Source: Calothrix brevissima NIES-22
Lineage (GTDB): Bacteria > Cyanobacteriota > Cyanobacteriia > Cyanobacteriales > Nostocaceae
Direction of reading: 5' to 3'
Assembly (NCBI RefSeq): GCF_002367995.1
Contig: NZ_AP018207.1
Coordinates: 248,001-312,000 of the forward strand
DNA: 64,000 nt
Below, one piece after another: positions 28,215 to 37,368 of this stretch; position 1 is the stretch's first letter; each line of letters opens with the position of its first letter. A program made the position numbers and the translations under genes. Under the pieces are notes generated by a model. That model made no database searches, had not been told where the DNA came from, and was given only the letters and a program-made list of their open reading frames with translations.

Positions 28215-29045
28215 ATGCGCCGAGATTCAATTTTTTACAAACTGTTTCAACAATCGCCTAGTTTATTATTTGAACTCTTGACAAATCCCCCAATCAATGC
28301 TGAATCCTATCGATTTGATTCAGTCGCCATTAAAGAACCCAAGTTTGAAATTGATGGCGTATTTCTACCACCAGAAAATGATACACCGGGGATTGTCTAT
28401 TTTTGCGAAGTTCAGTTTCAAAAAGATGAAAGGCTTTATGAAAGAGTCTTTGCGGAATCTTCGCTATATTTTTATCGCAACCGTGACAGATTTAATGATT
28501 GGCAAGCTGTCATAATTTACCCATCTCGCAGTCTGGAACAAACTGATATTTATCCCCATCGTTCATTACTTAACGGTGGACAAGTACATCGCATATATTT
28601 AGATGAGTTGGGCGATATTCGTCAATTACCTGTATGGGTAGCGCTGATGGTGTTGACAACAGTAGATGATGAACTTGCACCCCAAGAAGCGCGTTATTTG
28701 TTAACCAGAACATCTCAAGAAGCGCCAGAAAGAGCCAGTCGCGCCATAATAGAGATGATCGTGACCATAATGGTTTACAAGTTTGAACAATTAACTCGAA
28801 CTGAGGTAGAGTCAATGCTAGGAATCACGCTCAAGGAAACACGAGTTTACCGCGAAATTAAGGAAGAGGAAGCAAAATTACTCGTGTTTCGTCAATTAAA
28901 TCGACGGGTGGGTGAATTATCCCAAGAACTACGCGATCGCATTGATAGTCTTTCTCTAGAACAATTAGAAAATCTGGGCGAAGCACTGTTAGATTTTACA
29001 GGTGTAGCTGATTTGTCGTCTTGGCTAGACGCAGTTCAAAATTAA
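28215..29045 (+). CDS. Rpn-type PD-(D/E)XK nuclease family protein (DUF2887 plus DUF4351)
   Basis: A 276-residue protein. The N-terminal part has the nuclease core: Asp47 in FEIDGVF and the Glu65-x-Gln67 pair in FCEVQFQ. The C-terminal about 50 residues (LNRRVGELSQELRDRIDSLSLEQLENLGEALLDF) form a DUF4351-like helical tail. Such proteins are numerous in cyanobacteria and are related to recombination-promoting nucleases. It is isolated and may be a mobile, low-function gene. ATG at 28215. Confidence 0.78.
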   Translation: MRRDSIFYKLFQQSPSLLFELLTNPPINAESYRFDSVAIKEPKFEIDGVFLPPENDTPGIVYFCEVQFQKDERLYERVFAESSLYFYRNRDRFNDWQAVIIYPSRSLEQTDIYPHRSLLNGGQVHRIYLDELGDIRQLPVWVALMVLTTVDDELAPQEARYLLTRTSQEAPERASRAIIEMIVTIMVYKFEQLTRTEVESMLGITLKETRVYREIKEEEAKLLVFRQLNRRVGELSQELRDRIDSLSLEQLENLGEALLDFTGVADLSSWLDAVQN

Positions 29046-29223
29046 GAGTTGAAAATTAGATTAGTATAAATTAGTAGCGATCGCCTGATTTTTACCTAAT
29101 ACCTCAACTTTTTCCATCCCCATAAGGGGTAATTGAAATGTGCGATCGCATCTACAATTCAAATATCGCCAGTGACAACCGCGATCGCAATAGGCTAGCT
29201 AATCTTATCTTGAGCAAGATAAC

Positions 29224-29670
29224 CTATGATGTTTGCTTATAAACATTAGGATTCACGATTTCCATAAAGCGATATTTATCATGAAGTTCAGTAAACCCAA
29301 ATTTTCGATATAACTCGTGCGCATCTTTCGTAGCAAGTACCCATCGCCGCAATCCTTGTAATTCAGGATAAGCCAGAATAGTTTCTATTAACCATTTACC
29401 TAAACCTTCTCCGCGAAATTCTTCCAAAACAAATACATCAGAAAGATAGGCAAATGTAGAATAATCTGTAATTACACGAGCAAATCCAATTTGTTCTTTA
29501 CCTTTATATATACCAAACACAAGGGAATTATCAATTGAACGCTGTAATACTTCTAATGGTAATCCTGCTGCCCAATATGAATTTGCTAGAAATTGGTGTA
29601 CAACAGTCAAATCTAGCCGTTTGATATCTGTACTAATGGTATACTCGCCGCGTTGCCATTCTCGAAGCAT
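29224..29670 (-). CDS. GNAT acetyltransferase
   Basis: A 148-residue GNAT with the acetyl-CoA loop FVLEEFRGEGLGKWLIE and C-terminal AHELYRKFGF. It is similar to small ArgA-like or YjdJ-like acetyltransferases. It has no clear partner. Confidence 0.8.
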   Translation of the reverse strand: MLREWQRGEYTISTDIKRLDLTVVHQFLANSYWAAGLPLEVLQRSIDNSLVFGIYKGKEQIGFARVITDYSTFAYLSDVFVLEEFRGEGLGKWLIETILAYPELQGLRRWVLATKDAHELYRKFGFTELHDKYRFMEIVNPNVYKQTS

Positions 29671-30035
29671 TTACAGGGATTTCCTATTAATATCACACGC
29701 ATCAATTGCTTAACAACGATTATAATAAAAACTAGCGAAACCACATCTATTTTGAGAACCATAGTTTTAAAAGTAGTGGGAGCATCTTGCTCCCTGCTGG
29801 CAGGGAAAGTATTAGCGGGCAAGATTCCCGCACTACTCAAGATTTCAAAATGGACGAGGTTTATAATTAAAAGTCTGTTTTGGATAAATTGAAACAATTC
29901 ATATAAACTCAATCTGAAAAAATAATTCGTAATTAATAATTCATAATAAAAATTACGAATTACGAATTACGAATTACGAACTTGTACTGAGCGTTCGCGT
30001 AGCGTCTCGCAGAGAAGCCGAAGTATTACGAATTA
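29671..30035. repeat. gap with hairpin and ATTACGA repeats
   Basis: A large imperfect hairpin (about 29773-29836; TCTTGC core) and a run of ATTACGA heptamers (about 29950-29980) followed by a GCGTTCGCGTAGCG repeat. No gene. Confidence 0.6.
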
Positions 30036-30707
30036 CTAAGCAGCAACAGGAGTAGGTTGAGCAAACTTTGCATATCGCTCGATATAGAACTCTTTAGAAT
30101 GAGCGATCGCTTTCACAGATGGACGTTCTTTCAGCGCGTGTTTCCACTGTTTTACACGAGTAAATTCCGCAGGTATACCAAAACCACGATATTCTTTAAG
30201 CGCAGGCCAGCGTTCAAACCAAGGGAAAAATGTGAAATCAACCAAACTGATAGATTCACCAAACCAATAGGGGCCATCTTGAGAGAGTTTCCCTAAAGCT
30301 TCAGTTTCAATAAATTCTAGATGTTTGTACAATTCTTGTTTAGCTTCTTCTTGTTTTTGAATATCTGTACTGCGTAAGAGAGTAGAAAAAGCAGGTACTA
30401 ATCTTGTATTAGCAAAATCAATCCAAATTCGAGCTTGAGCTTTAGCAATTGGATCGCTAGGTAAAAGTGGTGGATTAGGGAATACCTCATCTAAATATTC
30501 ATTAATTACCGCCGATTCCCACACTCGACTTTCGCCATGTGTAATTGCAGGTACTTTGCCATAGGGAGAAACTTTTGTAAAACCTTCTGGCTTATTTTGC
30601 AAATCAATTTCAATCAAATCAAAATCAATGCCTTTTTCTTGCAAAACTAGGCGTGTGCGGTGAGCGTAAGGACAAACAACTGCACTATAAATCTTAATGT
30701 CAGCCAT
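30036..30707 (-). CDS. glutathione S-transferase (omega/CPYA type)
   Basis: A 223-residue GST. The thioredoxin-fold domain has VVCPYAHRTR with Cys12, and AVINEYLDEVFP for the glutathione site; the C-terminal helical domain follows from about residue 85. Omega-type GSTs act as thiol transferases or reductases. It is the second gene after the nitroreductase on the minus strand, which has a dyad upstream. Confidence 0.85.
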   Translation of the reverse strand: MADIKIYSAVVCPYAHRTRLVLQEKGIDFDLIEIDLQNKPEGFTKVSPYGKVPAITHGESRVWESAVINEYLDEVFPNPPLLPSDPIAKAQARIWIDFANTRLVPAFSTLLRSTDIQKQEEAKQELYKHLEFIETEALGKLSQDGPYWFGESISLVDFTFFPWFERWPALKEYRGFGIPAEFTRVKQWKHALKERPSVKAIAHSKEFYIERYAKFAQPTPVAA

Positions 30708-30821
30708 GTTAATGTTCCTCTATAAATAGGTTTGGTTGCTTGGCATTGTGATAGAGATTTTCTATCTAAAAAAATCTCATAATTTTTGGGATGAATTATT
30801 AATTCAAAATCCAAAATTATC

Positions 30822-31427
30822 TTAGCCTTTCAATAAAGGTGAGGTATTTCCCCACTGTCCCGTAAACACAAATTCGCTTAAAGGTTTGCGGGTACGGGGT
30901 GCTAATTCGCGATCGCGTAATCCATCAGGGAGATTCTGCGGATCGCCTGGATAGCCAATTGTCAACACAGTTGCAGGTTCATAATCTGCGGGAATTTGGT
31001 ATGTTTCTCTGGCGGTGTCTGCGTTAAATCCCCCGATTTGATGAGCAAATAAACCCAGAGATGTCGCCTGAAGAATCAAGTTTTCTATAGCCAGTCCCAC
31101 ATCATGAAATGCGTGTCTGTTTGTCTTTCCATCATCAGTACGAATTTTGGCGATCGCAAGGATCAATACCGGCGCATTTTTCGCCCATCCTTGATTAAAC
31201 TCAACCAAGGCACTAAGTAGACGGTTGTATTCTGTTGCATCCTCTTTAGTTGCAACAATAAAGTTCCAAGGCTGATGATTAAAGGAAGAAGGTGCCCAAC
31301 GCGCCGCTTCTAACAAAGAAAGTAGTTTCTCTGGTTCAACAGCGCGATCGCTAAAAGCTCTAGGACTCCAACGACTGCGAATGAAATCATGAACAGGGTA
31401 TTCCGTAGGAGCAAGTTTCTGCGTCAT
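30822..31427 (-). CDS. nitroreductase-family FMN oxidoreductase
   Basis: A 201-residue nitroreductase. It has RSRWSPRAFSDR at the start, the FMN segment RWAPSSFNHQPWNFIV and the C-terminal IGYPGDP. Such enzymes use NAD(P)H to reduce nitro compounds, quinones or flavins. Because the island has several FMNH2-using enzymes, it could be a source of reduced flavin; this is an inference. A dyad lies 121 bp upstream. Confidence 0.85.
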   Translation of the reverse strand: MTQKLAPTEYPVHDFIRSRWSPRAFSDRAVEPEKLLSLLEAARWAPSSFNHQPWNFIVATKEDATEYNRLLSALVEFNQGWAKNAPVLILAIAKIRTDDGKTNRHAFHDVGLAIENLILQATSLGLFAHQIGGFNADTARETYQIPADYEPATVLTIGYPGDPQNLPDGLRDRELAPRTRKPLSEFVFTGQWGNTSPLLKG

Positions 31428-32222
31428 CTGAGTGAATTTCCTGGGTAATGAACTGAATAGATCTACATCACCGATTTATATTTGATTGCTGCTTGCCAAA
31501 GGCTTGTAGCAGTTAAAAAACTTGTTTAGAGAAGAAATACTCAATACTACGGTAAATACGTGTAAAAACCGATTTTTAATTATCCTACTGCATCCATCAG
31601 CAGTTAATCAAGTATCAGGGAATCAAAAACCGAGAAGTTACGGAATATTGCAATTAATTGCAACTATGAAACATTTATTCAGGAATTGTGATTTAGAGAG
31701 CGATCGCTTTTTGCAGGAGATTGTCAAAATGCTCTCAGAAACATCAAAGTAAGAAACTCAACACGAGAATTTCTTACTTGAGGTGTAAAAATCAAAGTAT
31801 ATCAATGCTTTCGAGAGCCAATGTCGCGCACTGTTCTTGCGAAGTCGCAGATGGCGGAGTGCGATCGCCCGGTGGTGCAGATAGAAACAATACAGACATA
31901 AGTAAGAAAATCCAGTTGCTCTGTTTCTTACTTTTATTTGCACAAGCCAAGCAAAAGCAATGGTTTTGAAAGGCAATGTCTTGGATCTCTATTGCGCGGT
32001 CGCGGCTGGGCGATCGCCGCCAGTGCTTCGCACTCAAGGTGCGACACATTGGCGGCTGAAAGCCTTCTGTTGTAAGCTATATTAGCTAACTAACTCAATT
32101 TTTTCGGAATTTTTTTCTTAAAAGACGACCCGATGTCGTCATACCCCACTTTCCCGACATAAAAAAATTGCGATCGCAGCAATAACTATATTTGAGGTTA
32201 GAAAAAATTTAGAAATTATATT
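31428..32222. other. 795-base gap
   Basis: Holds the dyad at 31548-31573 and HIP1 octamers. Several small open frames are present, but none has a ribosome site, conserved domain or non-repetitive composition I could support. Confidence 0.5.
31548..31573. promoter_or_regulatory. 26-bp dyad site, nitroreductase-GST operon
   Basis: On the plus strand starts TACGGTAAATACG and ends AAACCGAT. The right half (in minus-strand reading) is perfect ACCGTA; the left half is CGGTTT-like. It lies 121 bp before the nitroreductase ATG. Confidence 0.5.
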
Positions 32223-32762
32223 ATGGCTTGGGAAATTACCACTGAAGAGTTGTTGAAAAAATACACTTCCGGTAAGCGCAACTTTGCTGGGGCTGTCGTA
32301 ATTAGAGAAAAAAGATATGGTAGAGAATTTATTGACCTCGAAGGTGCTGACTTACGGGATATCAACTTGCGTGGAGCCGATTTAAGTTTCGCTAATTTGA
32401 GTGGAGCCAATTTGACTGGAGCCGATCTCTTTGCTGCTTCCTTGAGAGAAGCTCGGTTGGATGGTGCGATTATCAGAAATGCTAATTTGGAATGTGTTAA
32501 TTTGTTCAGGTCTTATTTAATTGGTGCTGATTTAGTTGGAAGTAACTTGTATCATGCTAATGCCATCGGTGCTATTTTCCGTGAAGCTAGATTTTTGTAT
32601 GGTGGTGAGCATAACATTTTCATTCGTGCGGATTTTCGGGGTGCTTCCATTGCTCATGACGCAATCTGTCGAGGCATGAATGTAATTTGGGATACTATTA
32701 TGCCGGATGGCAGTATTGAACGAGGGCCTTATTTCGGAGAGTGGAAATCTATCAGTAAATAA
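32223..32762 (+). CDS. pentapeptide repeat protein
   Basis: A 179-residue protein with about 14 tandem A(D/N)LxX pentapeptides between residues 40 and 140, for example DLRDI, NLRGA, DLSFA and NLSGA. These form a right-handed quadrilateral beta helix. Function is unknown; the family is abundant in cyanobacteria. It has a short N-terminal helix and an unrelated C-terminal 40 residues. Confidence 0.9.
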   Translation: MAWEITTEELLKKYTSGKRNFAGAVVIREKRYGREFIDLEGADLRDINLRGADLSFANLSGANLTGADLFAASLREARLDGAIIRNANLECVNLFRSYLIGADLVGSNLYHANAIGAIFREARFLYGGEHNIFIRADFRGASIAHDAICRGMNVIWDTIMPDGSIERGPYFGEWKSISK

Positions 32763-32977
32763 GGTAATTTGTATAACCTCGACCTCGCAAGGAAGTTGCG
32801 AGGTAATGGCTAACTCAATATAAGACTACAATTGATTTACAGCTTTTATTTAGAAACCATTTCTTACCAAATTTTCTTACTAAGTCTCCGGACTAATATA
32901 AATACGCTCACGGAACAGTATTGCCAGCAGACTTGATTTTGCATCTACATCTGTGATACTGTGCGTTCATTGCAAAA

Positions 32978-33003
32978 TACTGTTAATCGATAGATTTGCC
33001 GTA
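32978..33003. promoter_or_regulatory. 26-bp dyad site, methyltransferase-GST-SBP operon
   Basis: Reads TACTGTTAATCGATAG and ends TTTGCCGTA: all three motif parts match. It ends 69 bp before the ATG at 33073. An upstream in-frame extension of the coding sequence would cross it, which argues against that extension. Confidence 0.65.
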
Positions 33004-33072
33004 GTTAATTATTGTGCAGTGTACTTGTCACACTGCAAAGCCACAGTTTGCAAGGAATGGGAATCACCCCTT

Positions 33073-33729
33073 ATGCCAAAAGATTGGTTTGAATGGCACG
33101 AGCTCTATAATACGGAACCGAAATTACAACAACGCCTAGAAATCGTGCGGGAATACATCACCTACAGCTTAGATGCATCACCAGCAGGAAGAATCCGTGT
33201 AGTTAGTGTTTGCGCTGGTGATGGTAGAGATTTACTCGGAACCTTAGCAAATCACCCCCGCGCCCAAGATGTCTATGCAAGACTGGTGGAGTTAAACCCC
33301 AATTTAGTTGAACGCGGAAAAGCAACTATAGAATCATTGGGTTTAGCCAAGCAAATAGAATTTATCAATGGAGATGCAACTATCTCCGCTAATTATGTAG
33401 GCGCTGTACCCGCAGATATTGTGATTGTCTGTGGTGTGTTTGGTAATTTGGCTGATGAAGCTGAACTTAAACGCTTGCTAGATAACTTGAGTTTTCTCAG
33501 TAAAAAAGGTGCTTTTGTTCTCTGGACTCGCGGACATTCTAACGGTATTACTTACTCTGATACTGTGCGGAAAGTTTTACAAGCATCTCAATTTGAAGAA
33601 GTTAAGTTTAAACTCACTGCTACGGGAGATATGGGAGTAGGTATTAATCGTTACGTTGGTGAAAATTTACCTGCACCAAAAGAGCAACAATTATTCGTAT
33701 TTTCTGGCGTTCCCCATAAAGCTAGGTAA
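33073..33729 (+). CDS. class I SAM-dependent methyltransferase-like protein
   Basis: A 218-residue Rossmann-fold protein. Motif I is VVSVCAGDGRDLLG (about residues 43-56), followed by an acidic LVELNP strand end. Later strands ADIVIVCGVFGN and GAFVLWTRGH fit the methyltransferase topology. I use the ATG at 33073; the upstream extension to 32953 would include the dyad and has no homology I can see. It is the first of a three-gene plus-strand operon with a GST and a sulfonate-type binding protein. The substrate is unknown. Confidence 0.7.
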   Translation: MPKDWFEWHELYNTEPKLQQRLEIVREYITYSLDASPAGRIRVVSVCAGDGRDLLGTLANHPRAQDVYARLVELNPNLVERGKATIESLGLAKQIEFINGDATISANYVGAVPADIVIVCGVFGNLADEAELKRLLDNLSFLSKKGAFVLWTRGHSNGITYSDTVRKVLQASQFEEVKFKLTATGDMGVGINRYVGENLPAPKEQQLFVFSGVPHKAR

Positions 33730-33924
33730 TTCGTAATTCGTAATTCGTAATACCCTACGGGAAGCGCAAAGCGCTACGTAATTAAATTTAGGGTTAGAGT
33801 CCTCAGTTTAAATCACCATTTATAACGTAATTACGAATTGTTAATTTCTGTTGCTTTTCTATCTAATAGGATTGCTTTAATTTTGAGGTTGTCCGACATA
33901 ATTTTTTTAAAATAGGTGTCAAAA
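33730..33924. repeat. ATTCGTA repeat and GAAGCGCAAAGCGC element
   Basis: The spacer before the GST gene contains three ATTCGTA heptamers and a CCCTACGGGAAGCGCAAAGC-type dispersed repeat (about 33752-33775). No gene; only a weak promoter-like AT stretch follows. Confidence 0.55.
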
Positions 33925-35151
33925 ATGGCTATTCAAGACGCTGTATCTAATTGGGAACAACTCTTAGAAACTGCTCGAAAAAATACCCCAGCGCGGAGGG
34001 TAAAAAGACCAGGACAAGCTCCATCTACTGCACCTATACCCAGCAGTTTGCATAAACTTCCACCAGACACTAAAGCACCAGTTTTGTTATATAGAGATAC
34101 TAATTCTTGGTGTCCTTTTTGTGAGAGAGTGTGGTTTGCTCTAGAAGAAAAAGAAATTCCTTTTGAGACAGAGTTTATTGATTTAAGTAATAAGCCAAAA
34201 TGGTATACTGATTTAGTACCGACTACCCTTGTACCTGGCGCAAAAATTGAAGGTAAGTTAGTGTATGAATCTAAAGATATTCTCTTAGCTTTAGAAGAAA
34301 GATTTCCTACACCAGCCTTACTTCCAGAAGATTCAGAAGAAAACGCTGTTGCTAGACAATGGGTAGAAGAATCAGAAACGAATGGTTTTAGAGATATTGC
34401 TTACAAATTCCTCAGAGAAAAAGTTACCGATGCTGATGAATTAGCTAAGTTACAAGCAGAATTTGAAGCTAAATTAGATGAACTTGAACAAACTTTAGGT
34501 AAATATCCCGGCCCCTATTTTCTTAGCAGTTTTAGCTTGGTAGATATCCTCTACAGTCCCCATCTTGATAGATTAGCGGCTAATTTGCCTGTTTATCGAC
34601 AGTATCATATCAAAGGTAATCCCCGTTACCCCCGAATCAACGCTTGGTTTGACGCACTCAATCAACGCCCAGCTTATCATCGGGTGAAATCGGATAATAT
34701 CACCAACAATTTACTTTTACGCCGCAGATGGGGTGTAGAACCGATTGGGAATCCTTTACCCTTAGATCCAGCAGAAAGCGAAGCTATCCAGTTTCGTGCA
34801 GAAGCGGCGGAGAGATTGAGCGATAATCGAGAAAATGCGATCGCAGATATTTTGAAAAATTCTGGCGTTCAAGCTTTAGCTACAGATGGTGATGTTTCCG
34901 CAGTTCAAGAGGTGGTTGATTTCCACCTGAGATTGCTTGCTGATTACCTCATCAATGGTAATGGCGCACCCCTACCAGGTGGACGCACAGGCGGTAAAGA
35001 TGGTAATACTATCGATCCCAAGATAGCCGCAATTGGCGCAATTACCCTCGCCTATGTGCGAAATCGCATCTGTGCGCCTAGAGATATGAGTGCTGGTGCT
35101 GCGACTGCATTCCGCGCTGCTGCTGATAAGGTTTTGGCTTCTCTTTATTAA
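33925..35151 (+). CDS. glutathione S-transferase with C-terminal extension
   Basis: A 408-residue protein. A GST N-terminal thioredoxin domain starts at about residue 53 with SWCPFCERVW (Cys63, Cys66), then ESKDILLALEERFP; a helical GST C-domain follows to about residue 235, and about 150 extra residues with an acidic helical segment remain. The ATG at 33925 has AGGTG seven bases upstream; a GTG at 33916 is less likely. It is longer than common GSTs (200-240). The extra domain is of unknown role. It lies before the SsuA-like gene in one operon. Confidence 0.75.
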   Translation: MAIQDAVSNWEQLLETARKNTPARRVKRPGQAPSTAPIPSSLHKLPPDTKAPVLLYRDTNSWCPFCERVWFALEEKEIPFETEFIDLSNKPKWYTDLVPTTLVPGAKIEGKLVYESKDILLALEERFPTPALLPEDSEENAVARQWVEESETNGFRDIAYKFLREKVTDADELAKLQAEFEAKLDELEQTLGKYPGPYFLSSFSLVDILYSPHLDRLAANLPVYRQYHIKGNPRYPRINAWFDALNQRPAYHRVKSDNITNNLLLRRRWGVEPIGNPLPLDPAESEAIQFRAEAAERLSDNRENAIADILKNSGVQALATDGDVSAVQEVVDFHLRLLADYLINGNGAPLPGGRTGGKDGNTIDPKIAAIGAITLAYVRNRICAPRDMSAGAATAFRAAADKVLASLY

Positions 35152-35164
35152 TTTTCCTCAATTT

Positions 35165-35192
35165 TCATCGGTGACGGGTATCAACCTGTCAC
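35165..35192 (+). promoter_or_regulatory. hairpin between GST and SBP genes
   Basis: GGTGACGGG and CCTGTCACC pair with one G-T mismatch. It is followed by TTTTCAAG and may attenuate or stabilise the mRNA of the downstream binding protein. Confidence 0.4.
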
Positions 35193-35208
35193 CTTTTCAA
35201 GTGCAAAT

Positions 35209-36216
35209 ATGAAAACTCGTCGCTATATTTTAACTGCGATCGCCACTTGTGTATTAACCTGGCTTTTAGCCTTGGCTGGCTGTAGTTCGCAAAATACCTC
35301 ACAAAGTAACGTTTCTCCCGTTGCACAACCCTCTCCTAATTCTTCACAGTTAAAGGTGATTAATATCGGTCACCAAAGCGGTACACCTGGACTAAATTTG
35401 CTAAAAGCGCAGGGTTTATTAGAAAAACGCCTAGCACCAGAAGGTATTCAAGTTAAATGGATATCCTTCCAAGGAGGGCCCCCAATGATGGAAGCAATGG
35501 CAGCTGGTAGTGTTGATATTGGAAACGTAGGAAATCTACCGCCTGTATTTGCTCAAGCTGGTGGTAATCCCATCCTTTATGTAGCGGCTACGGGTTCAAA
35601 TGCAGGCGCTCAGGCTATTATCGTACCTAAAGATTCTCCGATTAAAACCCTTGCCGATTTAAAAGGAAAAAAATTAGCAATTCAAAAAGGGACAGCCCTA
35701 CAATACTTTGTACTCAAAGCTTTAGAGAGTGCAAAACTAACGCTAACTGATATTCAACCTGTTTACTTAAAAATTCCCGATAGTACCACAGCTTTTGAAG
35801 GTGGTAATGTCGATGCTTTACCTATTGGCGATCCTTATCTAGCTTCTAAAGAATTAAATGGTAGCGTGCGTGTATTAGTTAGAGGTTCTGATGTTGCACC
35901 TCAACGCGCTTTTTACATCGCTACAGAAAATTTTGCCAAAAATCACCCCGATTTAGTCAAAATCGTTTTGGAAGAACAAACAAAAGTAGAAGATTGGGCG
36001 AAAGCTAATCCTACTGAAGTTGCCAAACTTTTGGCAGTAGAAACTAAATATAAGCCAGAGGTTTTGGAATATTCTTTAAAAAATCGTCCTTACTTTGGTG
36101 TCTTTGAAATGAAGGATGAATATATCGCCGAACAACAACAAGTAGTTGATTTGTTCTACAATCAAAAGCTGATTCCTAAAACATTTCAAGTTAAAGATGC
36201 TATTTGGAAACCTTAA
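35209..36216 (+). CDS. sulfonate-type ABC substrate-binding lipoprotein (SsuA-like)
   Basis: A 335-residue lipoprotein: signal ending LALAGC, then NIGHQSGTPGLNLLKAQGLL, GSVDIGNVGNLPPVFAQA and a C-terminal helix. It belongs to the SsuA/TauA binding-protein group but is a more distant paralog of 11264 and 44470. It follows the GST by 57 bases. Aliphatic sulfonate or taurine are possible ligands; no permease or ATPase is adjacent. Confidence 0.82.
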   Translation: MKTRRYILTAIATCVLTWLLALAGCSSQNTSQSNVSPVAQPSPNSSQLKVINIGHQSGTPGLNLLKAQGLLEKRLAPEGIQVKWISFQGGPPMMEAMAAGSVDIGNVGNLPPVFAQAGGNPILYVAATGSNAGAQAIIVPKDSPIKTLADLKGKKLAIQKGTALQYFVLKALESAKLTLTDIQPVYLKIPDSTTAFEGGNVDALPIGDPYLASKELNGSVRVLVRGSDVAPQRAFYIATENFAKNHPDLVKIVLEEQTKVEDWAKANPTEVAKLLAVETKYKPEVLEYSLKNRPYFGVFEMKDEYIAEQQQVVDLFYNQKLIPKTFQVKDAIWKP

Positions 36217-36497
36217 GTAGGTTTTGTCATTTGTCATTTGTCATTTGTAAGGGTTCAAGCCTTGTTCTCTCGCTTACCCGATACACCGCCCGCAGGCTGG
36301 AAGCCTGGGGCTAGCGCTACAAAGCCTGCATTTGCAGGCTCAATTTCTTTAGCCTGCAAATGCAGGCTTTGTTCGGTTAGCCCCACCCTTCTAGGGTGAG
36401 GGCGGGATTTCGGGATTATCGAGGGATCTTATCCCTGATTCGCCAGTTACATCCTTGAGAGTTAGGGCGTTAATGTGCAGCTAAACCAAACTTTGCT
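36217..36497. repeat. large palindromic repeat (AAGCCTGC family)
   Basis: A stem spanning about 36307-36384 with GGGGCTA and TAGCCCC ends and AAAGCCTGCATTTGCAGGCT arms. The same family occurs at 21754-21850. It sits between convergent genes and could form a strong hairpin. Confidence 0.75.
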
Positions 36498-36920
36498 TCA
36501 CAAACGTTTACCCATACTAATAACATCATCTATTTTGAATCCTAGATGCTCGTAAAATTGAATAACATCTGTATTTGTATTACGTATCTGGATGTTAATT
36601 TTTGGGCAGTTTATGGACTTTAATTTAATAGTTGCTTGCTCAACGAGATACTTACCAATACCTTGTCGTTGATACTCTGGTGCTACCGCTAAATAGTTGA
36701 GCCAACCACGATGTCCTTCATATCCAGCCATAATAGTAGCAACAACTTGAGTTTCCATCAAACCAACAAGAAATAATTCTGGTTGGACTTGCAATTTAAG
36801 TTCAATATCTTGTTTAGGATCATTCCAAGGTACTACTAAATTACATCGATACCATAAATTAATTACTTGTGCTTCATCTGTTGTTTGATAAGGTCGTATT
36901 TCTAAATTTATGTTTGGCAT
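36498..36920 (-). CDS. GNAT acetyltransferase
   Basis: A 140-residue GNAT similar to YpeA-type enzymes: EIRPYQTTDEAQVINLW start, VAPEYQRQGIGKYLVEQA acetyl-CoA loop, FYEHLGFK end. It is the last gene of the MFS-GNAT-GNAT run. Confidence 0.83.
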   Translation of the reverse strand: MPNINLEIRPYQTTDEAQVINLWYRCNLVVPWNDPKQDIELKLQVQPELFLVGLMETQVVATIMAGYEGHRGWLNYLAVAPEYQRQGIGKYLVEQATIKLKSINCPKINIQIRNTNTDVIQFYEHLGFKIDDVISMGKRL

Positions 36921-36942
36921 CTGCGATTCATGAAATTTCTAA

Positions 36943-37368
36943 TCAAATCGGCAATCGACGCATTAAAATGACCTTCATTTCCCTAGAAATATAATTATCA
37001 AATCGCTCGCGTAAGAAGATGGGAACTTCGACTGGTGAAACTTCTTGAAACTTTACTTGTTGATAAAAAGAGCGCAAATGTTGCCAAGGAATACAGTAAC
37101 AAACTCGATTGACTAATTGCTGAGTACATATCTGAAGCAGTTGTGTACCAATACCTTGACGCTGAAATGGTGCTATAATTTGCATCCCTCGCAACACAAA
37201 AAAATCAGTATTGGGACACAACCGGACTGCACCAATAATTTTGTTATCTAATTGAGCAATAAATATCAAATCTTCTTCACTTATAGAACCGCCTCCATAA
37301 CCACATTCGCCATAAAAAACTTTCACGGCTTCAATATAATTTGGTTTTGCTTGGCTAATTTCGATCAT
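36943..37368 (-). CDS. GNAT acetyltransferase
   Basis: A 141-residue GNAT with the loop IAPFQRQGIGTQLLQIC and a C-terminal FYQQVKFQEV. Its start codon overlaps the stop of the MFS-COQ4 gene by four bases, so it is co-translated with it. Confidence 0.82.
   Translation of the reverse strand: MIEISQAKPNYIEAVKVFYGECGYGGGSISEEDLIFIAQLDNKIIGAVRLCPNTDFFVLRGMQIIAPFQRQGIGTQLLQICTQQLVNRVCYCIPWQHLRSFYQQVKFQEVSPVEVPIFLRERFDNYISREMKVILMRRLPI

Noticed and set aside
31522-31969. Small open frames in the gap upstream of the pentapeptide protein
   Set aside because: No ribosome site or recognisable domain, and the sequence is repeat-like and AT-rich.
32953-33072. Upstream extension of the methyltransferase gene
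   Set aside because: It would code across the dyad site and has no homology; the ATG at 33073 fits better.
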